7,803 bases of DNA from Candidatus Woesearchaeota archaeon (GTDB taxonomy: Archaea > Nanobdellota > Nanobdellia > Woesearchaeales > UBA12501): positions 1 through 7,803 of the forward strand of contig JAPLZS010000011.1 of NCBI GenBank assembly GCA_026394915.1, given 5' to 3'. The stretch's first letter is position 1; each line of letters begins with the position of its first letter. The position numbers were made by a program, and so were the translations under genes. The notes beneath the pieces were generated by a model that saw only the letters and a program-made list of their open reading frames with translations, ran no database searches and had not been told where the DNA came from. Below are positions 4,642 to 7,803 of the stretch, in pieces.

Positions 4642-4685
4642 CAAAAACCTTCGGTTTTTGGAAATTTCAGGAAGCGTCCTGAAAT
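4642..4685. repeat. Two adjacent strong hairpins downstream of the tRNA-Ser 5' remnant
   Basis: CAAAAACC (4642-4649) pairs with GGTTTTTG (4653-4660) around a triloop, which reads GAA on the minus strand. Three bases further, ATTTCAGGA (4664-4672) pairs with TCCTGAAAT (4677-4685) around a 4-nt loop. Both stems are perfect (8 and 9 bp). They could fold in RNA transcribed from the nearby TATA box at 4743-4754. They do not look like an archaeal terminator, which is normally just a T run. Confidence 0.65.
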
Positions 4686-4703
4686 GAACAAGACCCTTGC
4701 CGT

Positions 4704-4721
4704 TGGTTATGCGATCGCGGC
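4704..4721 (-). pseudogene. Duplicated 5' end of tRNA-Ser
   Basis: The bases at 4707-4724 are an 18-bp exact copy of 4533-4550, the start of the intact tRNA-Ser with 3 nt of leader: the acceptor 5' strand, positions 8-9 and the start of the D arm. After that the D stem cannot close, and an anticodon-stem-like CAAG/CUUG is followed by inserted hairpins. No matching 3' acceptor lies before the intact gene. It is probably a decayed tandem copy, but it keeps a well-placed TATA box and so may still be transcribed. Confidence 0.6.
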
Positions 4722-4742
4722 AATAAAACTATATTATTTCAG

Positions 4743-4754
4743 TTTATATATAAA
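4743..4754 (-). promoter_or_regulatory. TATA box before the tRNA-Ser 5' remnant
   Basis: The minus strand reads TTTATATATAAA, 22-33 nt before base 1 of the duplicated 5' end. This is one of the strongest TATA-like sequences in the window and is placed correctly to start transcription at that fragment. Confidence 0.5.
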
Positions 4755-4774
4755 TATTATCTCTAAAAATAGAA

Positions 4775-5086
4775 TTACCCTTCAATCATCTCTATCTCGA
4801 TGTTAAGGCCTTCAGGGATAGGCACTCTCATGACCAATCTCAATGCCCTTTCGTCAATGCCGAGGTCAATCATCCTCTTGTGAACCCGCATCTCAAAGTG
4901 GTCCCAAGTTGCTGTTCCGTTTCCGCATGGCCCTTTTCTTGTGGTGAGCTTGAGTTTCTTTGTAGGAAGAGGTATAGGCCCCCGCATCTCGACGCCTGTC
5001 TTGTCAGCAATGCCCTTTATGTAGTCGCAGATCTCATTGACTTTGTTTATGTCATTGCTTGCTATCTTTATTCTTGCTTTTTGCAT
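4775..5086 (-). CDS. rpsJ: Ribosomal protein uS10
   Basis: This 103-residue protein is the small-subunit ribosomal protein S10, at the family's usual archaeal length. It begins [19 protein letters not shown] and contains the conserved [20 protein letters not shown] block (residues 36-55), the [11 protein letters not shown] segment (61-71) and an acidic C-terminus. I chose the ATG at 5086 rather than the in-frame GTG at 5095 because GAGTGAT, which matches the 16S tail, lies 4 nt upstream of the ATG and covers the GTG itself. It follows tuf by 90 nt, the usual archaeal order. That gap holds a T-run terminator, a TATA-like TTTTTAAAT and an AAATGC/GCATTT inverted repeat, so rpsJ may have its own promoter as well as readthrough from tuf. 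Confidence 0.95.
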   Translation of the reverse strand: MQKARIKIASNDINKVNEICDYIKGIADKTGVEMRGPIPLPTKKLKLTTRKGPCGNGTATWDHFEMRVHKRMIDLGIDERALRLVMRVPIPEGLNIEIEMIEG

Positions 5087-5157
5087 AAAAATCACTCGCT
5101 ATCGATTGCTGTAAACAGGGCCTGCCACATGATAAATGCTTATTTTACCATGCATTT

Positions 5158-5171
5158 AAAAAGATAAAAAA
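5158..5171 (-). terminator. Oligo-T terminator after tuf
   Basis: On the minus strand a T6 run is followed by a T5 run, starting 6 nt after the tuf stop codon. Archaeal termination commonly uses T runs without a hairpin. It is probably partial, because rpsJ follows closely. Confidence 0.45.
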
Positions 5172-5176
5172 GGATC

Positions 5177-6466
5177 TTACTTGAATTCCTTCTTCACTAA
5201 ATCAATGCACATTCCTGCAGCAACTGTTGTTCCGGAGTCCCTTATTGCGAATCTTGACATCTGAGGTATCTCCTTCTGTTTCTCTATGCACATTGGCTGC
5301 ATCGGCTTTATCTTGACAATGGCTGCATCGCCGTTCTTTATGAAATCAGGCTTCTCCTGCAGGGTTTCTCCTGTTGCAGGGTTCAGCTTTTTAACGATTT
5401 CAGTGATCTGGCATGCTACCTGCGCTGTATGAATATGGAATACAGGAGTATATCCGACTGTTATCACAGTAGGATGATTCAGTACAACCATCTGGGCTGT
5501 GAACTCTGAAGCCACTGTTGGGACATTTGACTCAAGGCCGATAACATCTCCTCTTGCAATATCCTTCTTCCCGAAGCCCCTTACGTTGAAGCCTATGTTG
5601 TCTCCTGGCTCTGCCTCCTTCATCTGCTCATGATGCATCTCGATTGACTTCACTTCCCCTCTTACGCCATTTCCTTCTCTTCCGGGAACTGCTATGATCT
5701 TGTCGCCGACCTTCATTACTCCTGTCTCGACTCTTCCCACCGGGACAACTCCGATTCCTGTGATGTTATAGACATCCTGTATTGGAAGCCTTAAAGGCAG
5801 GTTTGTTGGCTTCTCTGGCTCTTTAAGCTTGTCAAATGCTTCGAGAAGTGTCGGTCCTGTGTACCATGGCATGTTTGCTGATCTGTTTGCCACATTGTCT
5901 CCCAGGAATGATGCTGTTGGTATGAACATTATCTCGTCAGGCTTATAGCCGACTGATTTAAGGAGTTTTGAGACCTCATCTTTAACTTCATTGAATCGCT
6001 TCTGTTCATACGTGACCATGTCCATCTTGTTCACGGTGATTATCATCTGGTTGACGCCAAGGGTCTTTGACAGGAAAACGTGTTCCTTTGTCTGAGCCAT
6101 GACGCCATCGCTGGCTGCCACGACAAGCACTCCTGCATCTGCCTGAGCTGCCCCTGTTATCATGTTCTTGATGAAGTCTTTATGTCCGGGCGCGTCAATT
6201 ATCGTGAAATAATATTTTGCAGTCTCGAATTTCTTGTGTGAAAGGTCGATTGTGACTCCCCTTTCCTGCTCTTCCTTCAGGTTGTCCATGACAAAAGCGA
6301 ACTCAAAGCCTGCTTTTCCAAGCTGCTGCGCCTTTTCCTTGAGCTTTCTCATGCTCTGCTCATCGACATTCTTTGTATCATACAAGAGCCTTCCGACTGT
6401 TGTTGATTTTCCATGGTCAACGTGACCTACGAATACAATATTTATGTGCACTTTTCCTTTAGCCAT
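5177..6466 (-). CDS. tuf: Translation elongation factor EF-1 alpha
   Basis: This 429-residue GTPase brings aminoacyl-tRNA to the ribosome. It has the usual archaeal length and all GTP-binding motifs: GHVDHGKS at 14-21, the switch I Thr at 72 in [15 protein letters not shown] at 91-95 and NKMD at 146-149. Domains 2 and 3 follow, including [11 protein letters not shown] near 225 and the [15 protein letters not shown] end. The start is clear: AGGAGGT lies 7 nt upstream of the ATG, and a TATA box lies about 90 nt upstream, giving a leader of roughly 65 nt. Together with fusA upstream and rpsJ downstream it forms the archaeal str-type cluster. Nothing is missing or odd in the protein. Confidence 0.98.
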   Translation of the reverse strand: MAKGKVHINIVFVGHVDHGKSTTVGRLLYDTKNVDEQSMRKLKEKAQQLGKAGFEFAFVMDNLKEEQERGVTIDLSHKKFETAKYYFTIIDAPGHKDFIKNMITGAAQADAGVLVVAASDGVMAQTKEHVFLSKTLGVNQMIITVNKMDMVTYEQKRFNEVKDEVSKLLKSVGYKPDEIMFIPTASFLGDNVANRSANMPWYTGPTLLEAFDKLKEPEKPTNLPLRLPIQDVYNITGIGVVPVGRVETGVMKVGDKIIAVPGREGNGVRGEVKSIEMHHEQMKEAEPGDNIGFNVRGFGKKDIARGDVIGLESNVPTVASEFTAQMVVLNHPTVITVGYTPVFHIHTAQVACQITEIVKKLNPATGETLQEKPDFIKNGDAAIVKIKPMQPMCIEKQKEIPQMSRFAIRDSGTTVAAGMCIDLVKKEFK

Positions 6467-6473
6467 TTTACTA

Positions 6474-6480
6474 ACCTCCT
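6474..6480 (-). promoter_or_regulatory. Strong ribosome binding site of tuf
   Basis: The minus strand reads AGGAGGT, 7 nt before the tuf ATG. It stands out because most other genes in the window look leaderless. Confidence 0.75.
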
Positions 6481-6553
6481 AATCTGACTTTAATCATTAA
6501 AACCACTTAAAAAGGCCATTTTTGCCTGTTTAGAGAGGTTAATGGAAAAAAGG

Positions 6554-6566
6554 CTTATTTATAAAG
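6554..6566 (-). promoter_or_regulatory. TATA box of tuf
   Basis: The minus strand reads CTTTATAAATAAG. A start about 25 nt downstream would give a leader of roughly 65 nt. A second A/T-rich element, TTATATATAAAG near 6584-6595, could be an alternative. Confidence 0.5.
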
Positions 6567-6618
6567 TTTTCTGTATATACTCTCTTTATATATAATCTTT
6601 GATAGAAATAAATCTCGT

Positions 6619-7035
6619 TTACACATCAAAGCTAACTTCCATATTAACAAAGGCATTGCCAATCGGCAAATCTGAATTCAGGAAATAGCATTCCCATTCT
6701 ATTTCCTGGCCCCCTCTTACCTCCACTTCAATAGTTCCGAGAACATCATCTATTTTTCTCATCTTAAGCCCCATATCGCTGATTGTCTGGCTCACCTTTC
6801 TTGTATTCTCAGCATCTCCGGAATCTAAAACCACTATGTTTGGTTCATAACCCCCTCTTTCTCCCCAGAAATCCCTCTCATTTGCTATGCATTCCTGCAT
6901 CTTTGCATATGCATCGGGGTTTAGTTTAGAGACAGGGACCCCAGGATATCTAAAATGATTATATGCAAACAGAGAGCAGACTCCCGCAAGAAAAATGGCA
7001 AAAATGACAATTAATATCAATAATGCTCTTTTCAT
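6619..7035 (-). CDS. Uncharacterised 138-residue membrane-anchored protein
   Basis: I do not recognise this protein. Residues 3-24 form one hydrophobic segment after a short basic start (MKR). The remaining 114 residues are hydrophilic and should lie outside the cell. LAGVC at 16-20 resembles a lipobox but has Val before Cys, so an uncleaved anchor is more likely. The outer part mixes helix (41-53 and 73-90) and strand-like stretches (IEVEVRG at 102-108 and FVNMEVSFDV at the end). Cys49 and Cys116 could form a disulfide. The gene sits between fusA and tuf, 38 nt after the fusA stop codon, and has its own TATA box 22-31 nt before the ATG, so it is probably leaderless and need not share the function of the operon. 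Confidence 0.65.
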   Translation of the reverse strand: MKRALLILIVIFAIFLAGVCSLFAYNHFRYPGVPVSKLNPDAYAKMQECIANERDFWGERGGYEPNIVVLDSGDAENTRKVSQTISDMGLKMRKIDDVLGTIEVEVRGGQEIEWECYFLNSDLPIGNAFVNMEVSFDV

Positions 7036-7056
7036 ATAAAAAAGGAATGATGCAAT

Positions 7057-7066
7057 CTATAAAAAT
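7057..7066 (-). promoter_or_regulatory. TATA box of the membrane-anchored protein gene
   Basis: The minus strand reads ATTTTTATAG, 22-31 nt before the ATG at 7035, in the gap after fusA. It predicts a leaderless transcript. Confidence 0.45.
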
Positions 7067-7073
7067 ATTTCTT

Positions 7074-7803
7074 TCACTGGTTCTCAGCCAGGCCTTTCCT
7101 TTCCCTGATATTCTTGATCACTCTTGCCTGCATATCTTCAGGCAGCTTCTCGAATGTCTGGTCAACAAGGAAATGATTGCCTCTTCCTTCTGTTGATGAC
7201 CTCAGGTCTGATGTCATGCCGAACATCTCTGCAACCGGCATCTTTGACTTCACTACCACTTCAGTGCCTTCCTGGTTCATGTCAAGCATCTGGCCTCTCT
7301 TGTTTGAGATCAGCTTTGATATCTCTCCCATGAATTCAATAGGCGCTTCGAATTGCAGTACCTGGACTGGTTCATATATTAGCGTGTTTGCTGTTAGCAT
7401 CGCCCCTCTTATGCCCTCTCTCACTGCAGGATACATCTGAGCCGGTCCTCTGTGGATAGCGTCCTCATGCAGCTTGCAGTCAGTCAGGTTTATCCTTATT
7501 CCGACACAAGGCTCCCTTGCAAGAGGCCCTGCTTTCATGACATCTTCGAACATATCCAATACCAGCTCTATTATCTCATTTATGTAGACAATGCCCCTTG
7601 TCTGATCGACAAATACATTTCCATTGAACACATCCTTCACCTTGTCTGCTTCCTTTGTATCCCAGCCGCAGGCAACAAATTTGTCCCTGAAAGCGACATC
7701 TTTCTTCTTTATCCTTCCTTCAGGTATATCCCCTGCTTTTATCATCTCTCTTGTCTTCTGGTCAAGAGGCTCTGCTGTGAAATACAATTTATTGTGCTTG
7801 TTA
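7074..7803 (-). CDS. fusA: Translation elongation factor EF-2, C-terminal 242 residues
   Basis: The frame stays open to the right edge, so the start lies outside the window. The visible part begins NKHNKLYFTAEPLDQ, as in archaeal and eukaryotic EF-2, and covers domains IV and V. The tip of domain IV reads LHEDAIHRGPAQMYPAVREGIRGAM. The His of AIHRG (codon 7454-7452) is where the family carries diphthamide, the modification that bacterial EF-G lacks. The protein ends RVIKNIRERKGLAENQ, the usual archaeal ending. Full-length archaeal EF-2 is about 730 residues, so roughly one third is seen. EF-2 moves tRNA and mRNA through the ribosome after peptide-bond formation. The TTG near 7787 that could open a shorter frame is an internal Leu codon, not a start. 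Confidence 0.97.
   Translation of the reverse strand, partial: NKHNKLYFTAEPLDQKTREMIKAGDIPEGRIKKKDVAFRDKFVACGWDTKEADKVKDVFNGNVFVDQTRGIVYINEIIELVLDMFEDVMKAGPLAREPCVGIRINLTDCKLHEDAIHRGPAQMYPAVREGIRGAMLTANTLIYEPVQVLQFEAPIEFMGEISKLISNKRGQMLDMNQEGTEVVVKSKMPVAEMFGMTSDLRSSTEGRGNHFLVDQTFEKLPEDMQARVIKNIRERKGLAENQ

Noticed and set aside
4642..4660. Bacterial-style intrinsic terminator
   Set aside because: The hairpin is flanked by other structure and not by a free T run on the transcribed minus strand, and archaea usually terminate at T runs without hairpins.
4336..4721. One large tRNA-Ser gene from 4721 to 4336 with very long introns
   Set aside because: The D stem cannot close, no anticodon arm with a Ser anticodon is found outside the inner gene, the T-loop junction gives no proper bulge-helix-bulge, and a complete tRNA-Ser with its own TATA box lies inside.
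4333..4774. CRISPR array or other regular repeat system in the hairpin-rich spacer
   Set aside because: There are only two copies of each repeat, unequal spacing and no cas genes. The repeats are tRNA ends and hairpins.

Overview
This window looks like a piece of an archaeal chromosome, most likely from a small-genome DPANN lineage (a Woesearchaeota-like host is my guess, not proven). The evidence is an archaeal EF-2 with a diphthamide loop, an archaeal-type EF-1 alpha followed by uS10, tRNA genes without encoded CCA, tRNAs with short introns at the canonical archaeal position, A/T-rich TATA boxes about 25 nt upstream of many starts (leaderless genes), and strong AGGAGGT ribosome binding sites on a few genes. 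Every gene I can support is on the minus strand, so the biological reading order runs from the right end of the window to the left.

Right part (7803 to 4775): the end of EF-2 (fusA), a small membrane-anchored protein of unknown function, EF-1 alpha (tuf) and ribosomal protein uS10 (rpsJ). This is the archaeal str-type translation block with one unknown gene between fusA and tuf. Next comes a 450-base stretch without protein genes (4774 to 4323). It holds a complete tRNA-Ser(GGA) with a 13-nt intron, flanked by a duplicated tRNA-Ser 5' end with its own TATA box and a duplicated 3' end, with several strong hairpins between them.

Middle (4322 to 2515): a DUF1653 protein, a small four-helix membrane protein (possibly DUF2391-like), tRNA-Gly(CCC), a hairpin-rich spacer, a lipoprotein-type parvulin prolyl isomerase, tRNA-Lys(CUU) and a single-cluster ferredoxin. 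The tRNA-Lys is the most unusual element. It is interrupted twice: by a 13-nt intron in the anticodon loop, and by a 46-nt intron in the T loop (between positions 59 and 60) that forms a convincing bulge-helix-bulge. The parvulin reading frame runs into this tRNA gene and stops at the first bases of the T-loop intron. One base fewer in a T4 run would end it exactly before the tRNA.

Left part (2466 to 1): tRNA-Glu(CUC), an unknown CxxC protein of 145 residues, and most of a Ski2/Mtr4-like RNA helicase that runs off the left edge. Taken together the window is a translation and RNA-processing neighbourhood. I see no mobile element, CRISPR array or defence system. The novelty lies in the tRNA genes, their introns and the hairpins around them.
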